Origin: Phocoena phocoena
Taxonomy: Eukaryota; Chordata; Mammalia; Artiodactyla; Phocoenidae
Reading direction: 5' to 3'
Assembly (NCBI RefSeq): GCF_963924675.1
Contig: NC_089225.1
Span: 82,495,951 to 82,559,950, forward strand
DNA length: 64,000 nt
Shown here: positions 47,748 to 61,078 of the stretch, piece by piece
How positions within the stretch are numbered: position 1 is the first letter of the stretch
Layout: every line of letters starts with the position of its first letter
Translations under genes and position numbers: made by a program
The notes under the pieces: model-generated
Databases searched by the model: none
Told to the model about the DNA's origin: nothing
The model's input: only the letters and a program-made list of their open reading frames with translations

Positions 47748-49069
47748 GCATATGTCATCTTAAAGATAATGTATTGTTACAAGTCTTGTTTAATTTTGCT
47801 TAACTAGTGCTTCTCTAACTTGATTAAGCATAGCCATCTTTTCTTTTTCTTTTTTTTAAACTTTTCAAATAGTATCTGTTCTCATCGAAACCGACAGTAT
47901 TGTTAAGTACTTGCTTAGGAAATGGTGACTTCTCCAGTCTTATAATTCTATGCACCTGTCCCACTGCTTCCTGTTCTTTCCATGGTGGGACAATACCAAA
48001 TATTGTACATCCTTTGAGCATATCTTGCTATTTTCTATCTGTCTGGAATTCCCCTCTCCCCTCCTCTCTCCTTGAGAATATCTGTTTATGATTTGTGAAA
48101 ACTTTTGAGTACTTTTATTACTCAGTTACCCCCAACCTTGACAGATTCAGTAGCTCCCTCTGTATTGTTTTGATACTTTTCACAACTGTTCTACCTCTCA
48201 TGATGTTTTGCACTTATTTGTTTATGCTCTTCTTTCCTACTGAAAAAAGAGCACTTTGAGGACAAGATTATGTTTTTTTTTTAATTGAGGAATAATTGAT
48301 ATAAGAATATGTTTTGTCTTCATGTCCATAGAGTCTAGCACTGTCCCTGGTTGGTACGTGGTTGGCATGTACTTATTAAATGTTTTTTGAAGCAGCTAAG
48401 TTCTATTAGAAAACCTTGAGGGCTGGCCTAGTGTTTCTGTGGGAGGAGTTTATCTTCTTTTGCTAGGACATTAAAAATATGCTATGAATATAACTGACTG
48501 AAATGAACTTTTGAAATGCAACTCATATGTAAGTTGCAAGTTGCCCAACATATGGTTGAAATATATGTATGTATCTAAAAGTTTATAAAACTTGAAAGAA
48601 TACTACAACCCAAATATCGTTGTGTGGAGGAAGTAAGGTGTTTCCCCCATTCTTACCTGTAACCCTAGCCCGTAAGAACTAGGTGAAATTGTATGGATCC
48701 CTTAATTCTGTTACCCACTTAAGCCTCCCAGTGGAGGAGTGGATGTTATAAAAAGGTGAAAGCCTCCTGTGCTTTAATGTAATTTAAATAATCACATTCG
48801 GCTAGTGGTCACTGCACTGGACAGCACATCTAAGTGTTTAGACTTCATCCTCTGGTAATGGGGGGACGTTGAAAGTATTTGGACAGGAGAGAAAAGATGA
48901 TTAGATTCAAATTTAACAAACCCCATTAGTAACTGTGTGTAGGTGAGAGAAACTGAAGCTACAGAGACCTGTAGGGAGCTACATAACAGTCCAAATGAAG
49001 GACTGTCTTAACGGCAGATGATTGGATGAATATTTGAGTACAAGATCAATAAAGTTGATTTTAATTATT

Positions 49070-49275
49070 TTATAATTGCTGATTTTATTGAGCATTTGCT
49101 AAATGTCAGGTATTGCTGAGTGCCTTACATGTATTATCTCATTCAGTGCTTTCAACAGCCCTATGAGGGGAAGTATTACCTTCATTTTATAGATCAAGAA
49201 CAGATCAGAGATGAAGTAACTTCCCCAAAGTTACACTGAGAGCAAATGCAGAGATTTGAAAGGAAAAGAATACAG
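49070..49275. repeat. Ancient MIR/L2-class repeat
   Basis: 'ttgagcatttgctaaatgtcaggtattgctgagtgccttacatgtattatctcattcagtgctttcaacagccctatgag' is the typical order. Confidence 0.65.
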
Positions 49276-49396
49276 TTAAAATCATGTGGCACAGGGGATC
49301 ATGAAATATTTAAATGTGTATGTGTAGCATAGGACATTCCTGTTTTGTGAGTGAGCCATAATTTAGGCACATAATAGGTTATAAAAATAGCATTAG

Positions 49397-49768
49397 CGAC
49401 TCCCCTGGTGGTGCAGTGGTTAAGAATCTGCCTGCCAATGCAGCGGACACGGGTTCAATCTCTGGTCCAGGAAGATCCCACACGCTGTGGAGCAACTAAG
49501 CCTGTGCGCCACAACTACTGAGCCTGTGCTCTAGAGCCTGCGAGCCACAACTGCTGAGCCCGTGTGCCACAACTACTGAAGCCCGTGTGCCTAGAGCCTG
49601 TGCTCCGTAACAAGAGAAGCCACCGCAGTGAGAAGCCTGTGCACCACAATGAAGAGTAGCCCCTGCTCGCCACAACTAGAGAAAGACCATGCGCAGCAAC
49701 GAAAACCCAATGCAGCCATAAGTAAATAAATAAATTTAAAAATAAATTAATAACTTTAAAAAAAGTAA
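49397..49768 (+). mobile_element. CHR SINE (long)
   Basis: Complete long form with an AAAT-rich tail. AAAATAGCATTA before and AAAGTAACATTA after suggest a decayed TSD. Confidence 0.92.
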
Positions 49769-49774
49769 CATTAT

Positions 49775-49965
49775 ACTTAGCATATACTATGTGCCCTTGA
49801 CTAGGTTATTTAATTTTCACAACCCTGTGAAGAAAGCTACTATCATTGTCTTCATTTTTATAGAAGAAACTGTTGTGCAAACATAGGGTGACTTGTTCAA
49901 GAAAGTGACAGAGCAGGGGTTAGAATCCATGTAATCTGGCCTCAGTGCTCCTGTAGTACTTAATA
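49775..49965. repeat. Ancient MIR/L2-class repeat
   Basis: 'catatactatgtgccc..ttatttaattttcacaaccctgtgaagaaagctactatcat..agaagaaactg' matches the same class as 49070-49275. Confidence 0.6.
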
Positions 49966-50284
49966 CATTTGTGTGTTTTGTTAATAAATATCATACAAAT
50001 GGAGAGATAGACCCTACTGTGGTGTTTCATTGTATCCAGCTCTCTTAACCATGAAAGTGGCTAAGCTTGAGATTTAATTAATATTGTTGCTGGTGTGTGG
50101 ACATTTTTCCTTTTATGGCCTTTGGCAGTAAAGTATAGATCTTCTTAAGGGTTTTCTCAGGCTGTGTAGAATGTGGCTGTTTTATGTGTTAAGTTGTTTA
50201 TGGCCTTGAGTTTACTGATCCTTAGTTCCTCTTTTCCTCTTTTTGTCCACTAAGCTCCGTTTTATTCCTGCTCACAGTTCAAAG

Positions 50285-50530
50285 ACAGTGTAGTGTAGTG
50301 TAGTAGAAAGAGCACAGTTGGATTCATATCTCTTTGCATTTTAATCCCAGCACTACTGATGACTAGCTGTATGACTATGGATAAGTTATATATCCTTAGA
50401 ACTTTGCTTTTCTAACCTGTAAAATGGGGAAAATGAAACCTCTACATGGTTGTAAGGAGTAAATGGGATGATGTATACTTTTTAAATACCTGCTATAATA
50501 CTTTGCACATTGCAGAATCTCAAAAAAAAA
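50285..50530 (+). repeat. MIR element
   Basis: 'agaaagagcacagttggattc..gatgactagctgtatgactatggataag..aacctgtaaaatgggg..aaggagtaaatgggatgatg' follows MIR from head to 3' part. Confidence 0.8.
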
Positions 50531-51261
50531 TGTAACTGCTTCACTTCTTACTAAATAAAACATTTCCAGCTTTAAGTACCATTTCCTTCTTTATAGTTAG
50601 TTGCTCAACTTCGTAGGAGAACTCTGTACTTACCAAACTCTGAATTACCAAACACTTGGTAACTCTGACTTTCAGACTTTGAACTAGATACGGTAGAATT
50701 TCTAAATAAACTATGAGGAGGAATACATTAATTCTTTATGGCATTATAAACTGTTTTGTGCTGAACTTTTACAGAGTTTATTAAAACTCTGCTTTATTAA
50801 AAAGGAACCGTGATAAGGAAAACTCCGGCTACCTGTATTTCTGGAGTCTTATCCTGATGAATGTATGAATGAATGAAGTGCTGGTTGGAAATGAAAAAAG
50901 CAATTAATGAAATCCTTGAGAAAATTTCTCACAAGAGGTAGTTCTTTTTCTGAAATATTTCTGTCTTCTCAGTGATGATGTGGATTATAACAATTTATGA
51001 TCTGATTTTGGAACAGTATATTAATAGAAAAAATAAATACACAAAAGGTTAGCAGTCTGCATATTCTGGGAACATTCTTTTAGGAATTCTGATTTGTGTG
51101 TAATGCTTTTATTTTAGGGAAATAAATTATTTGAGTTCCCTTTATCCAAGAGCAGTACCTAACCAGTGATATTTAATGAGTAAGTAAGACTCCTGATATC
51201 ATGTTGAAATTGACTGGAGTAGAAAAGTGTTAACGAGGTGAAGGAAACAAATTTGAGCATC

Positions 51262-51407
51262 ATTGGCTCCGGACGTGCAGGCTCAGTGGCCATGGCTCAC
51301 GGGCCCAGCTGCTCCGCAGCATGTGGGATCCTCCCGGACCGGGGCACGAACCCGTGTCCCCTGCATCGGCAGGCGGACTCTCCACCACTGCACCACCAGG
51401 GAAGCCC
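51262..51407 (-). mobile_element. 3'-truncated CHR SINE (short) with small TSD
   Basis: The head and middle are intact, but the A-tail and about the last 60 bases of the body are absent. TGAGCATC nevertheless repeats at 51254-51261 and 51408-51415. Confidence 0.88.
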
Positions 51408-51523
51408 TGAGCATCTTTTTTAATGATGTAATTTATATTTAAAAAGACATTTCTGAGGAATCATGGTTTTTTTCAAATCATCTTTGAGATGTAACTTACA
51501 GACCTTAAAATGCACAGATTTTT

Positions 51524-51833
51524 GGGCTTCCCTGGTGGCGCAGTGGTTGAGAATCTGCCTGCTAATGCAGGGGACATGGGTTGGAGCCCTGGTCTGGGAG
51601 GATCCCACATGCCGCGGAGCAGGTAGGCCCGTGAGCTACAACTACTGAGCCTGCGCGTCTGGAGCCTGTGCTCTGCAACAAGAGAGGCCGCGATAGTGAG
51701 AGGCCCGCGCACCGCGATGAAGAGTGGTCCCCGCTTGCCACAACTAGGGAAAGCCTTCGCACAGAAATGAAGACCCAACACAGCAAAAGTAATTAATTAA
51801 TAAACTCCTACCCCCAACATCTTCTAAAAAAAA
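51524..51833 (+). mobile_element. CHR SINE (intermediate form) with long TSD
   Basis: AAAATGCACAGATTTT lies directly before it and again from about 51834. Between the usual AATT-rich tail and the final A9 run there is an extra 'ctcctacccccaacatcttct' stretch. Confidence 0.93.
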
Positions 51834-51839
51834 AATGCA

Positions 51840-53115
51840 CAGATTTTAAGTGTCAAATTTGATGAGTTTTGATACAAGCAAACATTTGTGTCACTACTAC
51901 CTAATAAAACAAATGGAAAATTTCTATTACCTAGGAAAGTTTTCTTTGTGCCCCTTTGTAGTCAGTCCTCTGAAAGACAATCAGTGATCAAATTTCTGTC
52001 ACCAAAGCCTGCTCTAGAACTTTGTATAAGTGAAATCACACAGTGTATATGCTTAATGCCTGGCGTCTTCTGCTCAACATGTTTTTGAAATTTCTGTTCA
52101 TTGTCGTATCAACAGTTCATTCATTGTTATTGCAGAATAGCATTCCATTGTGTGAATATACCACAATTCATCAGTTAACCTTGTTGATAGAATTTTGGTT
52201 TGTTTCCAGTTTTGGGCTATTAAAAATAAATCTTTGGGCTTCCCTGGTGGCGCAGTGGTTGAGAGTCCGCCTGCCGATGCAGGGGACATGGGTTCGTGCC
52301 CCGGTCCGGGAAGATCCCACATGCCGTGGAGCGGCTGGGCCCGTGAGCCATGGCCGCTGAGCCTGTGCGTCTGGAGCCTGTGCTCCACAACGGGAGAGGC
52401 CACAACAGTGAGAGGCCCGCATACCGCAAAAAAAAAAAAAAAATCTTCTATGGACGTTTTTGTACAACTTGTTTTTGTGGATATATGTTTTCACTTCTCT
52501 TAAGAGGAATGACTGGGCCATGTGGTAAATTTATGTTTAAAAGAAACTGCCCAACTGTTTTCCAAGTGATTATACCATTTTATACTCCCACCAGAAATGT
52601 GAGTTCCAGTTACTCCACATCTTTACCAACACTTGGTATGGAAAGTCTTAAATTTTAGCCATTCTAGTGGGTGTGTAATGGTATTCCATTTCATCTTAAT
52701 TTGCATTTCCCTCGATAACTAATAATGTTGAGAATGCTTTTGCATGCTACTTGGCCATTTGTGTATCTTCTTTTGTGAAATGTCTGAACCTTTTGCTCAT
52801 TTTAAAATTGAGTTGTTGTCCTATTTACATTGATTCATAGGAGTTCTTTATATATTCTTGGTACAAGTCCTTTGTCAGATATATGTACTGAGAATATTTT
52901 CAGCTGGCATATGGCTTGCCTTTTCATTTTCTTAATGGTGTCTTCTGATGAATCAAAGTTTTAAATTTTGGTTAAGACAAATTATTATTTTTTTCTTTTT
53001 TTGCTTTGTGATTTTTGTGTCCTAGCTAAGAAATCTTTGTCTACCCCAAGGTTGCAAAGGTATTCTTTATTTTCTTTTAGAAGATTTTTTAGTTTTTATG
53101 TTTAGGTTAATGATC
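51840..53115 (-). mobile_element. Old L1 3' part (3'UTR and ORF2 C-terminus)
   Basis: 'ggccatgtggtaaatttatg', 'ctgcccaactgttttccaagtgattataccattttatactcccacc' and 'tttgtcagatatatg' are L1 ORF2 C-terminal text in the minus orientation, with 3'UTR-type text to the left. A CHR SINE splits it. Confidence 0.75.
52235..52442 (+). mobile_element. CHR SINE (short), near consensus
   Basis: Full length with an A15 tail. Short flanking AAATCTT repeats. It interrupts the old L1. Confidence 0.93.
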
Positions 53116-53259
53116 CATCTCCCATTTTATCTTATTTATGCATTTTATATTTTTCATTAATTCATTGGGCACCTGGTCAATGCCAGGAGCTGTTTTAGGC
53201 ACTTGGTGTCCATTAGTAAAAAGAAATCACTTATGGTGGGCCCTTAGGTAGACCTTGAA

Positions 53260-53650
53260 ATTGTGAAGCCTGCAGTCTAGGAGAAATGACAGATAATCAA
53301 TCAATCAATAAATTATACAGTATGTTAGAAGGTGAGAAAGCACCATAACGTGGGACAACAGAATAGGGTAGAAGGTAAAGGTTAGTGAGAAGGTTTAAGA
53401 AAGGGTGGTAAAATTTGACTTCATTGAGAATAAGCCATTTAAAGAATGATCTGAAGATGTAGGAATTAGCCATTCAGCTATCTGGTGGAAGAGTGTCCTG
53501 GGTAGAGAAAACAGCCATTGCAAAGGCCTGAGATGGGAGCATGTCTGGTATGTCCCAGTAACAGCCAGGTAGCCAGTATAGTACAGGGTGACAGTGGATA
53601 AGGCCACAGAGATAGGGGAGGGCAAATTGTTTAGAATCTTATAGGACATT
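53260..53650. repeat. Ancient interspersed repeat, copy E
   Basis: 'gaagagtgtcctgggtagagaaaacagccattgcaaaggcctgagatgggagcatgtctgg' is a clear member of the family seen at 10540 and 31560. It ends about 215 bp before NBEAL1 coding exon 2. Confidence 0.5.
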
Positions 53651-53801
53651 TTTCAGATTGTAGCTCTTTGTGTGAGTGCCATGGGTTCACTATACTTAAT
53701 ATACATTTTAAAACAACACATATGTCTTCTGTATATCATTTAGAGATTTCATATTATTGCTTCTTTAGATTTATCAATTCATATCTGCTCAATAGGAGTA
53801 A

Positions 53802-54050
<249 letters not shown>

Positions 54051-54164
54051 TGACACACATAACCCTGCTTTCACGGCAGACATTTCTGATTGATCACAGC
54101 AGTCTTTCTTGCTGATACTAGACGTGACTTCTAGAAGCCTCTTCTTTACTTTGTTCAGCCACTG

Positions 54165-54660
54165 GCAACTGGGTGTCCTGCAGTTCATTTCAATTCTGAC
54201 ACTACCTGGAGTTAGTGCCAGATCCCATGAGTTAAAGGCAAAGTCCTCCACAAGACTGCCCTCACTTCAGACATCGTTAGCAAGTCTTGGGAGCCACCGA
54301 CATTTCTGATCAACAGGCTGTAAATTTAGGGGTTGACATGACTCCCTCAGGTTCAATAATTTGTTAGATTAACTCACAGAACTCACTGATAGTCCTATAC
54401 TTATGATTACAGTATTATTATAAAGAATACATGTAGGACAGGGCCTGGGAGGGTCTTGGATGCAGGGCTTCCATGCTCTCTCCCTTTGGAGTCAGGGCAT
54501 GTTGCTCTCCCTGAACATCAGTGCATTCAAAGAAGGAAGCTCTTTGAGCTCTGGGTGTCAGAGTTTTGTTGGGTCTTATTACTTCATTGACCATGTGACT
54601 GAACTCAGTCTCCAGCTCCTCTCCCCTCCCAGAAAGTTGGGGGGGTGAGTTATTCAGATG
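54165..54660. repeat. Old LTR-like repeat (partner of 18880-19383)
   Basis: The shared blocks are listed under 18880-19383. This copy also has 'attattataaagaatacatgtaggac', a TATAAAG box-like element, and ends in a G7 run. Confidence 0.5.
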
Positions 54661-54807
54661 TGGCCATCCCCTTTTTTGAAACTATCTAAGGGTCCACCAT
54701 GCATCACTTTATTCATTTGCATAAAATTTCTTTATTATATGGCAGGCATTCTATTGTAGTTAAAACTTATTATACTTCTTTTCCTAGCTTTAGAGAAGGG
54801 CCTTAGA

Positions 54808-54953
54808 AAACATCTTGGAGGAGGTTAAGTTTTCAGATTTTTAAAAACTAGGTTTGAAAATCTTAAAATGAGGAAAAAATAAACATCTTGGAAGAGGTTA
54901 AGTTTTAGGATTTTTTAAACCTAGGTTTGAAAATCATAAAATGAGGGAAACAT
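54808..54953. repeat. Tandem duplication, unit about 73 bp
   Basis: 'aacatcttggaggaggttaag..aaactaggtttgaaaatcttaaaatgagg' is followed by a second copy beginning at 54881 with about 90% identity by eye. Confidence 0.9.
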
Positions 54954-55099
54954 TAGCATCTTATGGAAATGTATAAGTGAAATTACAAATATTTTCTCCC
55001 ATTCCTCTGCCTACATCTGTTTCTGCAATCTCACTGTTCCCAGGCCCACTTCCCAGATAAAGTTCATATTGTATCTCATGTCACCTTGTGGACCTAGGT

Positions 55100-55960
55100 A
55101 AGAGAGGTTAGGTTTGCTGTGGTTAAAAGCTGGAGAAATGAGGACATACTTTTAGCCGCAAAAGCAACTCCATTTATAGAGATGTGTTGAGAGAAGAGGA
55201 GAGAAATGGGTGGTGGTTGAGGATGAAAAAGTATCTGGTGAATTAAAAATCTTCAAGGACGAAAATATTTGCAGTTTGGGGGTGGAGGTAAGCAGTGAGA
55301 GTTTAGACACAGGTGAGTTGAATCTGGAGAATCACATAGGAGCCAGATCATGAAGTGCCACAAATGCATTACTAATGGACTTTGACTTTTTGTTATGGAA
55401 GATACAAGGCTCTACTAAAGAATTTTCTGTATAAGAGTATCATGGGACTTCCCTGGTGGCACAGTGGTTACGAATCCGCCTGCCAATGCAGGGGACATGG
55501 GTTTGAGCCCTGGTCCGGGAAGATCCCACATGCTGCGGAGCAACTAAGCCTTTGTGCCACAACTACTGAGCCTGTGCTCTAGAGCTCGCGAGCCACAACT
55601 ACTGAGCCCACATGCCACAACTACTGAAGTCCACGCGCCTAGAGCCTGTGCTCTGCAACAAGAGAAGCCACCGCAATGAGAAGCCCGCGCACTGCAACCA
55701 AGAGTAGCCCCCGCTTGCCGCGACTAGAGAAAGCCTGAGCGCAGCAGCAAAGACCCAACATAGCCAAAAATAAATAAATAAAATAAATAAATTTATTAAA
55801 AAAAAAAGAGAATCATGATCAAGTTTGTTTTTTAAAAGTCACTTTGGTGGCATTATGGAGGTTGGATTGGAAAGGGTTGAGACTGAAGGCAAGAAGCCCA
55901 GTTAAGGGGTAATTGTAATAATTCAGAGAAAAAAATCATTAGCGCTTTGGACCAAGGCAA
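55100..55960. repeat. Ancient interspersed repeat, copy F, split by a SINE
   Basis: 'ggagccagatcatgaagtgccaca' before the SINE and 'aaaagtcactttggtggcattatgg..ggtaattgtaataattcag' after it are in family order. Confidence 0.45.
55445..55807 (+). mobile_element. CHR SINE (long)
   Basis: AGAGTATCATG at 55434-55444 and AGAGAATCATG at 55808-55818. It carries all internal 'cacaactactga' repeats and an AAATAAAT tail. Confidence 0.93.
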
Positions 55961-58510
55961 TGAACTTAAGAAACAATATGGTTATGCTCAGAAAGCACAA
56001 GTACTTTATTTATAAATACAGTTTCAGAGTTCTTCCCCATTAGATTATTTGTAACAGGTTTATAAAGGTTGAAAATCAGTATTAAATCTTGAACTCAAAA
56101 TAAGATTATGTATTATTGATTTCTACTCATAAAAGAATATTCTTGTAGTTTATACTTAGGAGTGCTTTTATTTTAAAAATTTATGGCTCATTTTAAATCA
56201 TGAGCCTAAGGATCTTATGGAGTCAGGATTTTGGCCTTTGAATGCTTGGGGTTTTGTAAGATGCACTTGTTATCATCCATACATTATAAATGTCTCCTTC
56301 CTTGGGAGGTCATTTCTAAAAACACTATGTAGACTTATATTGCCACTATATTTAAAGTAAGATGAAGAATCTCAAGAGTGTTTTTTTACTTGTGATTTAG
56401 TTGGTTTATTTAAAATTATATTTCATATCTTTGTCTTTCAAACTGAACCATGAATTTAGATTTTGCTTGCAGTAAACTTTCAATTTTTCAAGTGAATATT
56501 ATATGTAAGATCTGTAAAACTAGTCTAGTCACCTTAAAGATAAGAAACTCACAGATAATCCTCATTTAAAGTATACTGACTTCATAGAATTTCCAAGTTA
56601 GAGAATTCATAATAGAAGGCAAGGATTGCTTTTACCAGATTATAAGGCCTTGAAATTTAAGCTGGACTTTTTCCTACCTTAGAGAGAACAATTGGCAGCT
56701 GTTTACAATAGACATTGACTAGGCAAATTGAGGAGTGGAAAAGATTTCTGGAGTTAGGGAAATTTCAGCAAAAGGAGCTTAGAATTTTGGACAATAAAGT
56801 CCTAGAAGTGGGAAAATTCTTCTAAATTCTTAAATCCTCATCACATTAGGAACAAGGCCAAAAATTCCAACTTTGTCTATATGCCATGTCCTAAGTAAGC
56901 CCCAATTTTATAATGAGAGTCAGCTAAAAAAAAAAAAAAAGATTGCTCTTTTAGAAGTTAATATTTTTTTCTGCCCAGTTAAATCAAAACGTGTGTAAAT
57001 AGAAAATGGGACAATTAAGGACAAAAGGAACTAGTCTTTTAAATAACTAAAATTCAATATTGGGAAATCTAATGTCTTCTTGCTTGTTGATTTAACATAT
57101 TTGGAAAAGTGCGGAGGAATAGTTTCACTTAGTCTTGAAAATCAGTTATATTTAAATATTTGTTTATTATTTTGAAGTTAACTCTGGTTTTTCTAATCAC
57201 CTCTTTTTAGCTCTCTAAAAAAAATTAAATATAAAAATGAGTGTTTCTGATACCATCTATAAATAAGAGAGAATGAAAGAATCCAAAGCTGCAAGTGAAA
57301 TGATGCCCAGACTAAAATGAAAGATGTATTTTTAGAACATGATTATATAGTATTAGGCAACCTTGGTAGTATGCTTTGTGACTTGTGTTTATTTTATAAA
57401 ATGCTTTATTAATTTATGTTGTAGGGTGGTTCAGGAAGAGGCTAATAATATTTACATATGTGTTTATGTGACTACTGCTAAGATGCTTCAAATTTCTTTG
57501 TCTACAGTGAATGCCTTTTACTCAGTGTAAACATAGTACTAATACTTCATGTTAAGCATTATCTGAAGAAAAGACTATTATAAAATATAATTGCCATTTA
57601 ATCATGGAACTCTTCACAGTGCTTCTTTGCTATTTGAGCATTTTTCTTAACAGAGATAGGGAAATAAGAATACAGTGGCTTATGAAAAGATTCTGAGGCT
57701 TTAGAGATAGTATATTTAAAATGCATTACATATTTAGAGTTCTTTACATACTTTAAAGCTGAAAATGCACATTGACTTTCTGGTTTCAGAGCCCAGTGAA
57801 ATAGGGTGGATATCTGATATTACAGTTTTATAGATTAGGGAACTTCAGAGATTAAATGAAGTGCTTCATGTTACAGAGGTGGAACTTAGTATGCAGGCTT
57901 CTGACTTTGAATCTAGGGGGTTTTAATGTGAGAGGCACATGCAAGGAGCCAGTTACATCTGGTATTGGCTTTTGCCCATAAAGAACCATATTGTCTTCTT
58001 ACACAGAAAACACCTGTCACAAAATATTGATGTATTGCTTTAAAAGAGTCTTCTATTGATGCTCATGCTTGGGGTTCTACATTCACCTCTTTCTCCTTTC
58101 ATTTTGCTAGTTATCTTCTCTCCCTCTTCTGATCAGATGGCTTAGGGACCCTGTAGGTAGGTGAATATTGTTTATTTAGTAAAGCAGTTAACAGATATTA
58201 AACTAGTTAGAGGTACTTCATTTTTATTTGCTAGTTACCGTTTCTTTTAGAAATGGTATAGACACATTGTATTTCTAAATAGTAGAAGGTGAACTAATCT
58301 TATATTTTAAATATTTTCTTTAACAATAGCACAATTGAAAATACTAAATAGCCTTTTTTTCTCTCTCTTTTCAGTAAGACTCCTCTGAAGTAAGACTAAC
58401 CACTCTGCTCTAATAATCTTCTAAAATGTCACTCTCCATTTGGTGGTACCATGCAGAGAGGAAGGCACAGAATATCTGGACTAAAAGAGCTTCTTTAGGA
58501 TTTGAGCTGA

Positions 58511-58771
<261 letters not shown>

Positions 58772-59164
58772 TAGTTATCTGTTTTAAATAATTATTAGCA
58801 AACTAATAATGCATTTATTGGTTATTAATGATGTTTGTTGTTCATATGGAGCTTTTAGGGATGAGTGCAGCTTTTGCAATAGGCTTGTGGTTTGTTATTA
58901 TATTGGAAAGCCTTTTACTATATCTACTTAGAGAGATTCAGCCAGGATAAAAAATAATTGCTTTAGAGTAAAGACAATGACAGGAGTTTTTACTTAAGAA
59001 TTTATTGCACTGGTATTTTCTATATGGTCCTCAGCAATAAACATGTACATATACATTTTTATACTGTGCATTATCATTTGTGAAATGTATTTTTCTAGTC
59101 TTTCATTTTATAATTTTACCAAAGAAAGTATAATTATTCCATAGCTTATATTTCCAGATTTATA

Positions 59165-59340
59165 GATGATTAGGTCTGTGGTACTTAAATTTTGGTGTGC
59201 ATAAATGTCAACTGGGAAGCTTAATAGAAATACAGAGTTTGAGCCTTACTTATGGAAGTTCTGATCCAAAAGAGCTCAGGCATTTTGAATTTTCACACAT
59301 TCCATTAATCTGCATATAAGAATTTGAGAACTGTTGGGTT
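59165..59340. repeat. MER20-like hAT fragment
   Basis: 'gtggtacttaaattttggtgtgcataaatgtcaactgggaagcttaatagaaatacag..tctgcatataagaatttgagaactg' is the same class as 30600-30780, in the opposite sense. Confidence 0.6.
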
Positions 59341-59374
59341 AGGGGCATCACATGCCTCTTAAAATCTGTCTTCT

Positions 59375-61078
59375 TTTCTTGTTCTTAGAGGAAAAGCTTT
59401 CAGTCTTTTACCATTTAGTATGATATTTGCTGTGAAATTTTTATATATAGGTTTTATTATGTTGAGGTAGTTTCCTTCTGTTCCTAGTTTGCTGAGTGTT
59501 GTTATCAGGAATGGTTGCTGAATTTTGTCAAATGCTTTTCTGCATTAATTGAGATGATCATCTGGGTTTTTTTCCCCTTTATTCTGTTAATATGACATAT
59601 TACATTGATTAGCTTTCATATGTTTAACCATCCTTGCATTCCAGGAATAAATCCCACTTAGTCATAGTGTGTAATACTTTTAATATACTGTTGAATTCTC
59701 TTTGCTAGCATTTTGTTGAAGATCTTTGCATTAATGTTCATAAGGGATGTTGGCTTGTAGTTTTCATGTAGTCTCTTGTTTGGCTTTGGGATCAGGGTAA
59801 TACTGGCCTCATATAATGAGTCAGAAAGTGTTCCTTCCTTTTCAGTTTTTTGGAAAAATTTGAGAAGGATTGGCATTAGTTCTTCTTTAAATGTTTTGTA
59901 GACTTCATGAGTGAAAACATCAGGTCCAGGACTGCTTTTTTGGGAGAGTTTTGATTACTGATTCAGTTTCCTTACTAGTTGTAGGTCTATTCAGATTATT
60001 TATTTCATCATGGTTTAATCTTGGCAGATTTTGTGTTTCTAGGATTTGTCCATTTCATCTATGTTATTCAATTTGTTGTTGTACAGTTGTTCATAGTACT
60101 CTCTTAATAATCCTCTTTATTTCTGTAGTATCAGTAGTAATGTCCACACTTCATTTTTGATGTTAGTAATCTGATTCGTCTCTCTTTTTTTTAGTCTATC
60201 TAGCTAAAGGTTTGTCAATTTTGTTGATGTCTCCAAGGAACTAATTTTTGTTTTCATTGATTTTCTCTGTTTTTAAAAATTTATTTTTATCTCTGCTCTG
60301 ATCTTTATCATTTCCTTCTTTCTACTAACTTTGGGTTTGGTTTGTTCTTCTTTGTCTGATTCCTTAAGTTTTAATGTTAGGTAGTTGGTTTCTTGTTCGT
60401 TTTTTTTAGTGTAAGCACTTATACCTATAAAATTCTCCCTTTGCACCACTTTCATTGCCTCCCATAAGTTTTGGTAAGTCATGTTTTCCTTTTCATTCAT
60501 CTTAAGTATTTTCTAATTTCCCTTGTGGGTTTCTTCTTTGATCCATTGATTATTTTAAAGTATTTTTGTTGATTTACACAGTTTTGTGTATTTTTCAGTT
60601 TTCTTTATGTTACTGATTTTTAACTTCATCCTGCTGTGGTTAGAGAAGATACTTTGTATGATATCTGTCATTTTAAATCTGTTGAGACTTAATTTGTGGC
60701 CTAATATAGTGTCTATCCTGTAAAATGTCCCAAGTGCACTTGAGAAGAATGTTTGTTCTGTTGTTGTTGGGTAGAGTCACCTGTATATGTTTCTTAGAGC
60801 TATTAGATTTACTGTGTTAAGTCCTCTGTTGCTTTACTTACCTTCTATCTAGTTGTTTTATTCATTATTGTGGATGAGGTATTAAATTCTCCAGCTATTA
60901 TGGAAGAACTATATGTTTCTCTCTTCAATTCTGTCAGTATTTGCTTCATATGTTTTGATGGTCTGTCATTAGATACGTAAATGTTCATAATTGTTATATC
61001 TTTTTGCTAGTGTAATACCTTTGTTATATGTAATATCATATATACTTTTATTACATTATATTGTACCTTTTATTTTAT
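59375..61078 (-). mobile_element. Older L1, ORF2 endonuclease to RT part
   Basis: On the minus strand, 59876-59658 encodes the RT-start text [36 protein letters not shown] and [20 protein letters not shown]. The stretch 60500-60273 encodes the linker YQNLWEAMKVVQRENF. The stretch 60600-61010 holds decayed endonuclease. The right end is cut by a younger L1. Confidence 0.8.

Noticed and set aside
49500..49640. Regularly spaced 'ccacaactactgagc' repeats resembling a CRISPR array
   Set aside because: These are internal repeats of the long CHR SINE, in a eukaryotic genome.
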